Below, piece by piece: positions 21,600 through 32,486 of a stretch of DNA of 64,000 bases. Within the stretch, counting starts at the first letter, position 1. Every line of letters starts with the position of its first letter. The stretch comes from Odiellus spinosus. Lineage: Eukaryota > Arthropoda > Arachnida > Opiliones > Phalangiidae. Made by a program: the position numbers and the translations under genes. The notes below the pieces were generated by a model that did no database searches, was not told the DNA's origin, and was given only the letters and a program-made list of their open reading frames with translations. Location of the stretch: positions 6,872,001 through 6,936,000 of the forward strand of contig OY987233.1 of the NCBI GenBank assembly GCA_963920705.1, read 5' to 3'.

Positions 21600-21970
21600 C
21601 AGGCTTGGAAATAAGACACTAGTCACGGCATTTGACTGCTAAAATAAATGCCCTGACTACTAAAATTAATAAAAATCAGGGGGGGGGGGTAACTAGTCAG
21701 TTTGACTAGTGAAACATTTACCTCAATTCTAATATTCATCAAACCCAAAAATTGAAAAAACGAAATTATACACAAGTGAGAAAAGCTTATTTTCAGTCCT
21801 CGCGAATACGACTTACGAGATGGGTAAAGCATTATATTAATACGGTCTTTCCTTCTTGTTTCATACCCCTATTTTTACCCCCAGTAGTCAGTGACTACTA
21901 AAATAAATAAAGAGCGCGGGCTCACTAGTCAGTCTGACTACTAAATAAAATATCCTTATTTCCAAGCCTG
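21600..21970. mobile_element. hAT-like MITE 1
   Basis: 16-bp perfect terminal repeats, CAGGCTTGGAAATAAG and reverse complement. It is flanked by an 8-bp duplication, TTCTGAAA, at 21,592-21,599 and 21,971-21,978. An 8-bp duplication with CAGG ends is characteristic of hAT elements. 371 bp and noncoding. The interior repeats tgactactaaaat-type words on both arms. Confidence 0.88.
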
Positions 21971-22058
21971 TTCTGAAACAATCCGAATGTAAGCATTTTC
22001 GCCGCCAGGAGTGTAAGCAGACGACTTCTGATTGTTCGAGAAAATCAAGTGTTGTGGT

Positions 22059-22340
22059 CAGGCTGGGAAATGAGGATTATTTTTGAACTGAACTTGTGGC
22101 CAGTAGAGCCCAAGCAGTTTAATTAAAAAACTGGACATGGGCCAGTTACAATTTTCATGAGCTTGACGAACTGTCACTATGACATAGGACTATGACGTAG
22201 GCTTAGAAACAAAACAAAATTTTGGAATTAATTAACTGACCTTGTGGCCAGTAGACCCCCAAGCATTTAATTTTTAAACTGGCCCAGCTAATTTTTAAAC
22301 TGGACTTTTGTCCAGTGAAACCGCCTTATTTCCCAGCCTG
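22059..22340. mobile_element. hAT-like MITE 2
   Basis: Ends CAGGCTGGGAAAT and ATTTCCCAGCCTG, flanked by an exact 8-bp duplication, GTTGTGGT, at 22,051-22,058 and 22,341-22,348. 282 bp. The termini resemble those of the neighbour at 21,600-21,970, but the interior (ggccagtaga, aactgg) is different, so the two are related families or diverged subfamilies mobilised by the same type of transposase. Confidence 0.88.
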
Positions 22341-22878
22341 GTTGTGGTCCTACCGTCCTACGGCCAAATTCTAACTACGTTTTCCTACTGTTCACGAGCC
22401 ACTCTGAAAGTCGTTGAACTAATGTGTTTTTCAGTAACTGGGAGCACCCAAATGGAAAATGATATTGCCACACTGGAAGTTCAGTGACATGCACACGTAC
22501 GTGTTGCTGCATTAGAAAAAATAGCCCTGAACGTTGCAGCCTTTTACAGCAAAAATAGTTTCCTGAGAAAAAGCTGTGTTTTCAAAGAACATCTGTTTTA
22601 AATTTTAAAACAAATTTACAGACCTAATGCGAATATAATTTATGATCACTGGATAACAAATTAATGCTGAAACAGATATAGAATTTTTGTTTTTTAACTT
22701 GTTATTTTTGCTTATTAATTTTTAATCATCATGGGTATGGACTCTGGAGTCTGGAGACTATGGACTCCAAGATTAATAACATTAGGTCGTAGCCATTTTG
22801 ATCAACGTCAGAAGCGTGTAGCACATGGTGTAACCTCTATTACTTTTGTGGGCTCTCTTGTTGTTTGTGATTTGATGT

Positions 22879-22902
22879 CACGTGTATCCCGTTTTGCACG
22901 TG
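22879..22902. promoter_or_regulatory. Two CACGTG E-boxes upstream of Max
   Basis: CACGTG at 22,879-22,884 and again at 22,897-22,902, 18 bp apart and about 190-210 bp before the Max start codon. CACGTG is the preferred site of Max homodimers and of Myc-Max and Mxd-Max heterodimers. The placement suggests feedback on the gene by its own product. The function is inferred; the sites themselves are certain. Confidence 0.6.
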
Positions 22903-22932
22903 GTTTGTATGACCGCGTGGCGAATGACAGAC

Positions 22933-22940
22933 GCCATCTT
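22933..22940. promoter_or_regulatory. GCCATCTT (YY1-like) motif followed by CTTCCG
   Basis: gacgccatcttccg combines a YY1-type core with an ETS-type CTTCCG. These pairs are common near start sites of housekeeping genes. It lies about 150 bp before the Max ATG and close to the E-boxes, so the Max core promoter is probably here. Confidence 0.35.
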
Positions 22941-23090
22941 CCGATAAAGGCCTAGCCGTCGTAGCCGAGTTTAACGAATCAATTTCATCAAAGTGAAGGT
23001 AAGCGGAACCCTTGGTGGGAAACATTCTGGGATATTTTGGGTTGCGTTTGGTGAACGCCAGCATTCTAAACGAAAAACTGGAGGAAGAAA

Positions 23091-23129
23091 ATGAGCGATG
23101 AAGACAAAGATGTAGATATCGAAAGTGAC
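23091..23129 (+). CDS. Max: Max exon 1
   Basis: ATG in the context gaagaaaATGAGC, 13 codons ([13 protein letters not shown]), donor gtaagt at 23,130, phase 0. The N-terminal SDxDxDIE-SD is typical of Max. A possible 5' UTR donor (ggtaagcgg) near 22,998 could mark an untranslated intron. Confidence 0.9.
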
Positions 23130-26100
23130 GTAAGTTTATTTTTTAATATTTCACAAAAAAAATCTAGATTCACATATATCAAAAAACAATTGTTGATATT
23201 CCTTAGGCCTTGGTGTAAAACAACCCTGGTGACCCTGGTCTTGTACTCTGAGTTTTTTCTTTTTCTGATAGGAAGCTAGGCTGCTAGGGTCGTAGTAATG
23301 ACATTGAAACCGCTGTTACTTATTTTTGATAGGTTTAGAACTCACGCTTCTTAAATATAATCACGGATTGGATTTACAATAAAATAACATATAACAGGTA
23401 TTACTTTTAAGTTTGCGATATTGTGGATAGTTTTCTACATCAATATGTAACAAAAGATACAAATACAAAACCCCGTTTAATTTTCATTTTGAGCCGATGT
23501 AAGTGGGGTTAGGTCGTTACATATTTATCCCTCAAAATTACTCCTCAATAAATTTGTTTCAATTGATATTTGATGAAGTCTATAATACGGGTGATTTCTT
23601 GCGTTCCAATTAAAATGGGGTTAAATTTTGGCCCAAATTATTCAATATATCGTATGACTGTGCCGAAATTAGAATAAGTCAAGGGGATTATTTCTCCATA
23701 AATTTTGTAAAGAGTACCAAACCAAAGGGTTACAATACATTGTTGTGAATTTTTGCGCTTTGGAATATTCACTGTAGGAAGACGACTATGGTTTACCCTC
23801 ACCTTCGGGTAGCGGATCTGGATTTGGTAAAAATAACACCGGCCAGTTTCAAAGTCAGGTTGGTTTGAAATAAATACCACCAAAACCTGTAGTGAAATTA
23901 TTTATAGTGCGGAAAAAAACCTCTTCACAATTTTTAGACCAGGGATTTGTTTTGGAAGTTTATTATTTTATAAAGTTTTTTACATTTTGGGGATGATTCC
24001 TTTAACCAACCCCTGATAGTTTTGGTTCGGTTTGGCCATATTTTATCAGGGTTGGTTAAAGTAGATAAGGAACCTGATGGGACGTGAGTCTTGTCAAATT
24101 GATCTCGCATAGAGTTCTCAAATTTAATCATTAGAGATTGAAAAAACAGCCTGTTTATACATATGCCGCTGCGTGATGTCGTTTTACTTATTTGTGTACA
24201 TGTACATGGGGAAAAAAGATATTCCACCCCACCCTTACGTACTTGATATTGAATTATGAAAATTTTGATCAAAATTAGTACAGTGAAAGCCGAAACTACT
24301 GTACTCAAATTCAATACCCTAGCTTTAGAAATTAGCCCAGGACAAAAATGAAACCCCTGAGTGTGCTCTATTACTTTTTAGAGGTGTGAGCGAGGGAATA
24401 GCAGAACTTTAGCAGGAAAGTACGTGTATGGTACCTGCGGCTAATGCTGTATAACCAGGTTCTAATGTACATGATTGACTTCTTGATCAAATAAAGTAAC
24501 CAGAATTTAACCAAAGCAGACCAAAATTTGGACCATGTTTAACCAAATTAGATCATTTTTCCCGATTGGGTTAGCCATTATTCTTTGAGAGCACATTGAA
24601 ATGTCTAGCGAATATAAAAATAGCCTTGCAAATTATTTCAATTTTCAAAGATTAAACTCGCAGGCTTGGGGTGAGATCAATTTGACAATGCTTGAATTGA
24701 GTCCAGTTGCGTGTCTACTTAAATGGAATTTATGCTCCAATTTTATCCTAAGTATTGTTTTAAATAAGTTACTTTATTAATGTAAGCTTACATCATTTTT
24801 TAATTTAATAGGCTGATAAAAGAGCCCATCATAATGCTTTGGAACGAAAAAGGCGGGACCATATCAAGGACAGCTTCAGCAGTTTACGCGATGCCGTTCC
24901 TTCCCTTCAAGGAGAGAAAGTAAGCATCTACAATGTATTTACTATTAGTTGGGAAAACGTTTTTGACGAACGTTGGTCATTTTTTATCGTTAAAAATCGT
25001 TTTTAGTAGCATGTGTGTAATCTGTACCTCTGTGCCGTTTTCTCTTCTCGGTAAATTTGGCCCAAGCCAGCCGAGCACAGATTCTTAAAAAGGCGGCTGA
25101 CTATATCCAGTTTATGAGGAGGAAAAATACTTCCCACCAACAAGATATTGATGATCTCAAACGACAAAATAAAGTTCTTGAAGAACAAAGTAAGGACCTA
25201 AATTAATCCGTCAATTTCCCGGGGCATTTTTAGCCTCAAAAACGGGGCAATTTCAATATTTTCTACAAAAGTCTGGGAGTTTAAAATCTTCAAGAAAGGT
25301 CAGAGAAAGTTAGGAAGATCAGGGAGTCTCAATAATTTTCCAGAAGGATCAGGGGGGTTTCAATAATTTTCCAGAAGGATCAGGGGTGTTTCAATAATTT
25401 TCCAGAAGGATCAAGGGGGTTTCAATAATTTTCCAGAAGGATCAGGGGGTTTCAATAATTTTCCAGAAGGATCAGGGGGGTTTCAATAATTTTCCAGAAG
25501 GATCAGGGGGGTTTCAATAATTTTCCAGAAGGATCAGGGGGGTTTCAATAATTTTCCAGAAGGATCAGGGGGGGTTTCAATAATTTTCCAGAAGGATCAG
25601 GGGGGGTTTCAATAATTTTCCAGAAGGTACAGGGGGGTTTCAATAATTTTCCAGAAGGATCAGGGGGGGTTTCAATAATTTTCCAGAAGGATCAGGGGGG
25701 GTTTCAATAATTTTCCAGAAGGATCAGGGGGGTTTCAATAATTTTCCAGAAGGATCAGGGGGGTTTCAATAATTTTCCAGAAGGATCAGGGGGGTTTCAA
25801 TAATTTTCCAGAAGGATCAGGGGGGTTTCAATAATTTTCCAGAAGGATCAGGGGGGTTTCAATAATTTTCCAGAAGGATCAGGGGAGTTTCAATAATTTT
25901 CCAGAAGGATCAGGGGGGTTTCAATAATTTTCCAGAAGGATTGGGGGGTTTAAAAACTGCCAGAAAGAGCGGGGAGTTTCAATAATCTGCCAGAAGGATC
26001 GGGGGTTTCAATAATCTGCCAGAAGGATCGGGGGCTTCAATAATCTGCCAGAAGGATCGGGGGCTTCAATAATCTGCCAGAAGGATCGGGGGCTTCAATA

Positions 26101-29100
26101 ATCTGCCAGAAGGATCGGGGGCTTCAATAATCTGCCAGAAGGATCGGGGGCTTCAATAATCTGCCAGAAGGATCGGGGGCTTCAATAATCTGCCAGAAGG
26201 ATCGGGGGCTTCAATAATCTGCCAGAAGGATCGGGGGCTTCAATAATCTGCCAGAAGGATCAGGGGGTTTCAATAATCTGCCAGATGGATCAGGGGGTTT
26301 CAATAATCTGTCAGAAGGATCGGGGGTTTCAATAATCTGCCAGAAGGATCAGGGGGTTTCAATAATCTGCCAGAAGGATCAGGGGGTTTCAATAATCTGC
26401 CAGAAGGATCAGGGGGTTTCAATAATCTGCCAGAAGGATCAGGGGGTTTCAATAATCTGCCAGAAGGATCAGGGGGTTTCAATAATCTGCCAGAAGGATC
26501 AGGGGGTTTCAATAATCTGCCAGAAGGATCAAGGGGTTTCAATAATCTGCCAGAAGGATCAGGGGGTTTCAATAATCTGCCAGAAGGATCAGGGGGTTTC
26601 AATATTCTGCCAGAAGGATCGGAGATTTCAATAATCTGCCAGAAACATCGAGGTTTCAATAATCTGCCAGAAACATCGGCAGGGCTCCTATAATTACCTA
26701 TAATTCTGAAGTGATCCTATGAAAACCTATAATTTCACTTTTTAACCTATAATACCTCTTTTTTGGATAATTTGTTCAATTTCGCTTGAAAAAGTGCAAA
26801 TGTTCGCAAAAACCAAAGCTGTGGCAGAAAGGTTTCCTCTCCTAGGTCACTGGTAATTATTACTCTATTTTATTAGAGGTTAGGTAGACTTTCGGGAGGG
26901 GGCGTGAGTAGCTAATAGTGCCAAAGAAAGACAGAGGGACAGGTCTAGAGGCTATAGACCCTATATTTCATTACATGTCAGCCAAACCCATATTTTTTGA
27001 CACTAAAAAACTATAAAAAGTCCTAAATTGATGTTTTTGGACCTACAAATAACAGATTTCGGCTTTTAAAACCTATAGTACCATTTTTTTGGGTTATGCA
27101 CTGGGAGCCCTGAAACATAGTTCTGGATAGACGGATTTATGGATAACTTTTAACACGCGTACTGTAAATAGTGAGGAATGACGTCATATGATTAGTTTTA
27201 ACCAGTAGTTACATCAAAAATTAGGAATCTTCAATTATTAGGATATTTCTCATTGAAACCCATGTAACGAAGATTCGATGCATGTAATTACAATTTTGGA
27301 AAAAACATAGTTCTGGATAGACTGATTTATGGATATCTTTTAATACGCGCGTACTGTAAATAGTGAGGAATGACGTCATATGATTAGTTTTAACCAGAAG
27401 TAGTTACATCAAAAATTAGGAATCTTCAATTATTAGGATATTTCTCATTGAAACCCATGTTACGAAGATTCGATGGATGCAATTACAATTTTGGACAAAA
27501 CATAGTTCTGGATAGACTGATTTATGGATAACTTTTAACACGCCTACTGTAAATAGTGGGGAATGACGTCATATGATTAGTTTTAACCAGAAGTAGTTAC
27601 ATCAAAAATAATGAATCTTCAATTATTAGGATATTTCTCGTTGAAACCCATGTAAAGAAGATTCGATGCATGCAATTACAATTTTGGACAAAACATAGTT
27701 ATGGAGAGACTGATTTATGGATAACTTTTAACACGTCCCTACTGTAAATAGTGAGGAGTGACGTCATATGATTACTTTTAACCAGTAGTTACATCAAAAA
27801 TTAGGAATCTTCAATTATTAGGATATTTCTCATTGAAACCCATGTAACGAAGATTCGATGCATGCAATTACAATTTTGGACAAAACATAGTTCTGGAGAG
27901 ACTGATTGATGGACAACTTTTAACACGTGCCTACTGTAAATAGTGAGGAGTGACGTCATGTGATTAGTTTTAACCAGAAGTAGTTACATCAAAAATTAGG
28001 AATCTTCAATTATTAGGATATTTCTCATTGAAACCCATGTAAAGAAGATTCGATGCATGCAATTACAATTTTGGACAAAACGTAGTTCTGGAGGGACTGA
28101 TTTATGGATAACTTTTATCACGCGCCTACTGTAAATAGTGAGGAGTGACGTCATATGATTAGTTTTAACCAGAAGTAATTACATCAAAAATTAGGAATCT
28201 TCAATTATTTGGTTATTTCTCATTGAAACTCATGTAACGAAGATTCAATGCATGCCTTCACAATTTTGAACAGAACATAGTTCTGGATACACTGATTTAT
28301 GGATAACTTTTAACACGTATACTGTAAATAGTAAGGAATGACGTATATGATTAGTTTTAACCAGAAGTAGTTACATCAAAAATTAGGAATCTTCAATTTA
28401 TAGGATATTTCTTATTGAAACCCATGTAAAAAAGATTCGATGCATGCCTACACAATTTTGGACAGAACATAATTCTGGATATACTGATTTATGGATAACT
28501 TTTAACACGTCCCTACTGTAAATAGTGAGGAATGACGTCATATGATTAGTTTTAACCAGTAGTTACATCAAAAATTAGGAATCTTCAATTATTAGGATAT
28601 TTCTCATTGAAACCCATGTAACGAAGATTCGATGCATGTAATTACAATTTTGGAAAAAACATAGTTCTGGATAGACTGATTTATGGATATCTTTTAATAC
28701 GCGCGTACTGTAAATAGTGAGGAATGACGTCAGATGATTAGTTTTAACCAGAAGTAGTTACATCAAAAATTAGGAATCTTCAATTATTAGGATATTTCTC
28801 ATTGAAACCCATGTTACGAAGATTCGATGCATGCAATTACAATTTTGGACAAAACATAGTTCTGGATATACTGATTTATGGATAACTTTTAACACGCGTA
28901 CTGTAAATAGTGAGGAATGACGTCATATGATTAGTTTTAACCAGAAGAAGTTACATCAAAAATTAGGATATTTCTCATTGAAACCCATGTAAAGAAGATT
29001 CGATGCGTGCAATTACAATTTTGGACAAAACATAGTTCTGAAGAGACTGATTTATGGATAAGTTTTAACACGCGCCTACTGTAAATAGTGAGGAGTGACG

Positions 29101-31445
29101 TCATATGATTAGTTTTAACCAGAAGTAGTTACATCAAAAATTAGGAATCTTCAATTATTTGGATATTTCTCATTGAAACCCATGTAACGAAGATTCAATG
29201 CATGCCTTCACAATTTTGGAAAGAACATAGTTCTGGATAGACGGATTTATGGATAACTTTTAACACACGTACTGTAAATAGTGAGGAATGACGTCATATG
29301 ATTAGTTTTAACCAGAAGTGGTTACATCAAAAATTAGGAATCTTCAATTATTAGGATATTTCTCATTGAAACCCATGTAAAGAAGATTCGATGCATGCAA
29401 TTACAATTTTGGACAAAACATAGTTATGGAGAGACTGATTTATGGATAACTTTTAACACGTCCCTACTGTAAATAGTGAGGAGTGACGTCATATGATTAG
29501 TTTTAACCAGTAGTTACATCAAAAATTAGGAATCTTCAATTATTAGGATATTTCTCATTGAAACCCATGTAACGAAGATTCGATGCATGCAATTGCAATT
29601 TTGGACAAAACATAGTTCTGGAGAGACTGATTTATGGATAACTTTTAACACGTGCCTACTGTAAATAGTGAGGAGTGACGTCATATGATTAGTTTTAACC
29701 AGTAGTTACATCAAAAATTAGGAATCTTCAATTATTAGGATATTTCTCATTGAAACCCATGTAACGAAGATTCGATGCATGCAATTGCAATTTTGGACAA
29801 AACATAGTTCTGGAGAGACTGATTTATGGATAACTTTTAACACGTGCCTACTGTAAATAGTGAGGAGTGACGTCATATGATTAGTTTTAACCAGTAGTTA
29901 CATCAAAAATTAGGAATCTTCAATTATTAGGATATTTCTCATTGAAACCCATGTAACGAAGATTCGATGCATGTAATTACAATTTTGAACAAAACATAGT
30001 TCTGGATAGACTAATTTATGGATAACTTTTAACACGTGCCTACTGTAAATAGTGAGGAGTGACGTCATATGATTAGTTTTAACCAGTAGTTACATCAAAA
30101 ATTAGGAATCTTCAATTTATAGGATATTTCTTATTGAAACCAAAGTAAGAAGATTCGATGCATGCCTTCACAATTTTGGGCAGTCAGGGCTCCCAAACCA
30201 CCTATAATACCTATAATTACCTATAATTCTGAAGTGATCCTATAAAAACCTATAATACATATTTTTTGGGTAATTTGTTCAATTTCGCTGATAAAATCAA
30301 AATGAATGATCCATGTAACTATAAAAATTATACTTTTGCTTGAAAAAGTGCATATGTTCGCAAAAACCAAAGCTGTGGCAGAAACGTTTCCTCTCCTAGG
30401 TCACTGGAAATTATTATTCTATATTATTAGAGGTTAGGTAGACTTTCGAGAGGGGGCGCGAGTTGCTAGTAGTGCCAAAGAAAGGCAGAGGGACAGGATA
30501 TATATATAATACCCTGCATCGGGGGTTTCAATAATCTGCCAGAAACAGCGGGGGTTTCAGTAATCTGCCAGAAGCATCGGGGGTTTCAATAATTTGCCAG
30601 AAACATCGGGGCTTTCAGATATTTTACAGAAGGATTTGAGAGTTTGAAGGATCTCCCTTAAAGGTCAGGGAAAGTTGGGAAATTTCAAAAAGCAGCCAGT
30701 AAAAGTTAGAATTCATTTCTATTTGCTAAAAAGCAGATAAACATTGTCAAAACTGAAAAAAGTGTACAATAATTGTTTGAAACTTCTAGGATATATTTTG
30801 TCTTGATGGTTTGGAAAATAAAATCTCCCTTTAATGTAGGATATCTAAACCGCATAATATTTAAATGTGTTTGTGTTGAAACACTAACTGCAGGTACAAA
30901 AATGTTCAAATTTGGTGTTGAATTATGTTGTGTATACAAATTACTGAGATTTCAAAATAATAGAAAAAAAAATGAAACACGTGAATTCCCATCTCAGCAG
31001 TGCTGTTTTTTATAAAAAGAAAAATTCCCTATTACTCAAGCTGCAAGACTGAAATGAAAGACAAAACCTATGTCAAAAATCTTTGGAATTTTTTTTTTCA
31101 ATTGATGAAAAGAAATTCACGCTTTTGACTCGTTGAATTGTCAAGTTGCGTGTCTACTTTAAGCTTTTTTAAACTTATGAAATCAACTTACTTTATGTTG
31201 AAGTTCGATCGCTGGAGCGAGCGAGGACATCGGGAAGCTTCGCCAACTCTAGCGTTCTCGAGGCTTCTAATCATATAAACAATAAACGAGATATGTCATC
31301 ATACGATGCTGCATCAGCGTCGGACACTTCGGATATGGACGACGACGAAGATGAAGACGAGGATGATGATGATGATGAAATTGACGAGAACCAGCGACGA
31401 AAGAAGCTCAAGACGAGCCCCGACGTCACCCCAGTCAGAATATAA
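23091..31445 (+). CDS. Max: Max, bHLH-leucine zipper dimerisation partner (whole gene, 4 coding exons)
   Basis: The joined exons give 170 aa (human Max is 151 or 160). The start [13 protein letters not shown] is followed directly by [17 protein letters not shown], the basic region with the His-Glu-Arg (H20, E24, R28) pattern that reads CACGTG. Helix 1, loop (SLQGEK), helix 2 ([21 protein letters not shown]) and the zipper ([25 protein letters not shown]) follow. The C-terminus is acidic (a [14 protein letters not shown] run) and then basic (QRRKKLK), like the nuclear localisation tail of vertebrate Max. The nuclear protein pairs with Myc, Mxd and Mnt proteins. Exon boundaries match those of vertebrate MAX. 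The vertebrate 9-residue alternative insert after exon 1 was not found. The exon 2-3 junction is anomalous (see exon 3). Confidence 0.95.
23130..24058. other. Max intron 1, proximal part
   Basis: No alternative coding exon is recognised. The sequence is AT-rich and unclassified as far as 24,059, where an F-family element begins. Confidence 0.4.
24059..24722. mobile_element. Palindromic element family F, copy 2
   Basis: The left end aagtagataaggaacctg and the right end gttgcgtgtctactt are complementary with mismatches. Inner arms share ttgtcaaattgatctcgc and gagatcaatttgacaa. It ends 90 bp before Max exon 2. Single ends of the same family also occur at about 31,137-31,165 (just upstream of Max exon 4) and about 62,155-62,175. 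Confidence 0.65.
24812..24919 (+). CDS. Max: Max exon 2: basic region, helix 1 and loop
   Basis: Acceptor tttaatttaatag, donor gtaagc at 24,920, phase 0-0, 36 codons from [17 protein letters not shown] to VPSLQGEK. All DNA-contacting residues of the Max basic region are present. This matches the vertebrate exon exactly in length and boundaries. Confidence 0.97.
25066..25189 (+). CDS. Max: Max exon 3: helix 2 and zipper; non-AG acceptor
   Basis: Encodes [20 protein letters not shown], then [21 protein letters not shown], donor gtaagg at 25,190, phase 0 in and phase 1 out. Conservation puts the start at GCC (25,066), but the two preceding bases are AA, giving a GT...AA intron of 146 bp. Using the AG one base later (exon from 25,067) would shift the frame and stop within about 20 codons. 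So either the acceptor is non-canonical or base 25,065 is wrong or mutated. Confidence 0.9.
25310..26679. repeat. Minisatellite of 28-32 bp units in Max intron 3
   Basis: Roughly 45 tandem units. The first part (to about 25,950) repeats ttttccagaaggatcagggg plus gtttcaataa, with a variable G run. The second part repeats ctgccagaaggatcgggg plus a variable cttcaataat or tttcaataat ending. The copies grade from one variant to the other, so they arose by local amplification. A few more units reappear at 30,516-30,620, on the far side of the 192-bp satellite block. Confidence 0.95.
26680..27112. mobile_element. hAT-like element L, copy 1
   Basis: Begins CAGGGCTCCTATAATTACC and ends GGGAGCCCTG, a short inverted terminus typical of hAT elements. 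It includes gaagtgatcctatgaaaacc and tggcagaaaggtttcctctc, shared with 30,185-30,508. The flanks (AAACATCGG / AAACATAG) are similar but not an exact duplication. Confidence 0.6.
27113..30184. repeat. ~192-bp satellite, about 16 units, in Max intron 3
   Basis: Units begin near 27,116, 27,306, 27,499, 27,694, 27,886, 28,079, 28,277, 28,466, 28,657, 28,856, 29,027, 29,226, 29,418, 29,610, 29,805 and 29,996. Each contains catagttctggatagactg, actgtaaatagtgaggaatg, tgacgtcatatgattagt and ttaggaatcttcaattatta. Fifteen of 16 units keep the perfect palindrome TGACGTCA; the unit near 28,340 has lost it. Alternation of variants (such as gagtgacg and gaatgacg) suggests copying in blocks. Confidence 0.95.
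30185..30508. mobile_element. hAT-like element L, copy 2 (right end missing)
   Basis: Begins CAGGGCTCCCAAACCACC and matches copy 1 through tggcagaaacgtttcctctc and gtgccaaagaaaggcagagg. It ends at a ta-rich stretch instead of the inverted end. The two L copies flank the 192-bp satellite in the same orientation. Confidence 0.6.
31204..31445 (+). CDS. Max: Max exon 4: end of zipper and acidic/basic tail
   Basis: Acceptor ctttatgttgaag, phase 1. A|TT gives Ile where most Max proteins have Val, then [11 protein letters not shown]. The tail contains [16 protein letters not shown], a long Asp/Glu run, [13 protein letters not shown] and stops at TAA 31,443-31,445. The intron before it is about 6 kb because of the satellites it carries. 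Confidence 0.94.
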
Positions 31446-31981
31446 ATCTAGTACGCTCCCCTCTTTCATCTGACATTTTTCAAGTACTCAAAATTATATC
31501 GAAAAGAAAAATTTAGGCAATACCTTCGTTTAAAGAAAGTGACAGTTACGTTGCGACTAATTACTTTAAAAGTATGGAATATTCTGAAGATAAGAATGTA
31601 AATTTTAACCCGTCGCGTTTCTAAGCTCGATATTCTTTGTTAAGAGGACATTATTCGGTAAGAATGGAGTCAAACGCAAATATTTTTTTTCGAATGTGAC
31701 AGAATTTAAAGTATTTTTTACTTTGTGAAAACTAATTTTAATTTTTAGTTGTAATATTTAAGTTCTTTCAAAACAAATTGAAAGTACAATTTTGAGGCAT
31801 TAAAACTCACTCGATCACCATTTCCTGGTGTATTTATTTCTTTAATATTAACAGGAACAAACAACCATCAGGTCACATTTTCAGCGCTATTCCAAGCTGT
31901 GAGAGTAAGATCCAGTCTTTTCCAATATTTTCCAAGAATCAATTGAATATTTTGAAATGTCAATCAAATATATTTGTAAAA

Positions 31982-31987
31982 AATAAA
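31982..31987 (+). terminator. Candidate poly(A) signal of Max
   Basis: AATAAA about 540 nt after the Max stop, directly before the first S1 repeats. It is the most plausible 3' end signal, but AT-rich satellite sequence follows and would supply many chance hexamers. Confidence 0.3.
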
Positions 31988-31989
31988 TA

Positions 31990-32486
31990 AATAGACCCCA
32001 TGTAAAATAAATAATCAAAAATTTTTACAAGGGGTACCCCTTGTAAAAAATAATACACCCCCTGTAAAATAAATGATCTAAAATTTTACAAGGAGTACCC
32101 CTTGTAAAAAATAATACACCCCCTGTAAAATAGATGATCTAAAATTTTACAAGGGGTACCCCTTGTAAAAATATAATACACCCCCTGTAAAATAAATAAT
32201 CTAAAATTTTACAAGGAGTACCCCTTGTAAAAAATAATACACCCCCTGTAAAATAAATGATCTAAAATTTTACAAGGGGTACCCCTTGTAAAAAAAAATA
32301 ATTAGAAATTTTACAAGGTACCCCTTGTAAAAAAAAATAAATACACCCCCTGTAAAATAAATAATCAAAAATTTTACAAGGGGTACCCCTTGTAAAAAAA
32401 ATAATACACCCCTATAAAATCAATTATCAAAAATTTTACAAGGGGTACCCCTTGTAAAAAAATAATACACCCCCTGTAAAATAAAT
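31990..32486. repeat. Satellite family S1 (palindrome-bearing repeat), left block
   Basis: Units of about 60-65 bp alternate acaccccctgtaaaataaat and aaaattttacaaggggtacc. The second carries the perfect 20-bp palindrome TACAAGGGGTACCCCTTGTA (for example 32,437-32,456). This is the left end of the mirror-image block. Confidence 0.9.

Noticed and set aside
22731-22955. 74-codon frame upstream of Max
   Set aside because: It overlaps the E-boxes and probable core promoter, has no family resemblance, and ends before the Max start. It is more likely promoter or 5' UTR.
26300-26659. Pro-Asp-Pro-Ser-Gly-Arg repeat frame on the minus strand
   Set aside because: A translation of the Max intron 3 minisatellite on the strand opposite to Max, with no splice signals.
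25310-30620. CRISPR-like array of regular repeats
   Set aside because: The repeats are directly adjacent or whole-unit tandem, without unique spacers, and lie in a eukaryotic intron.
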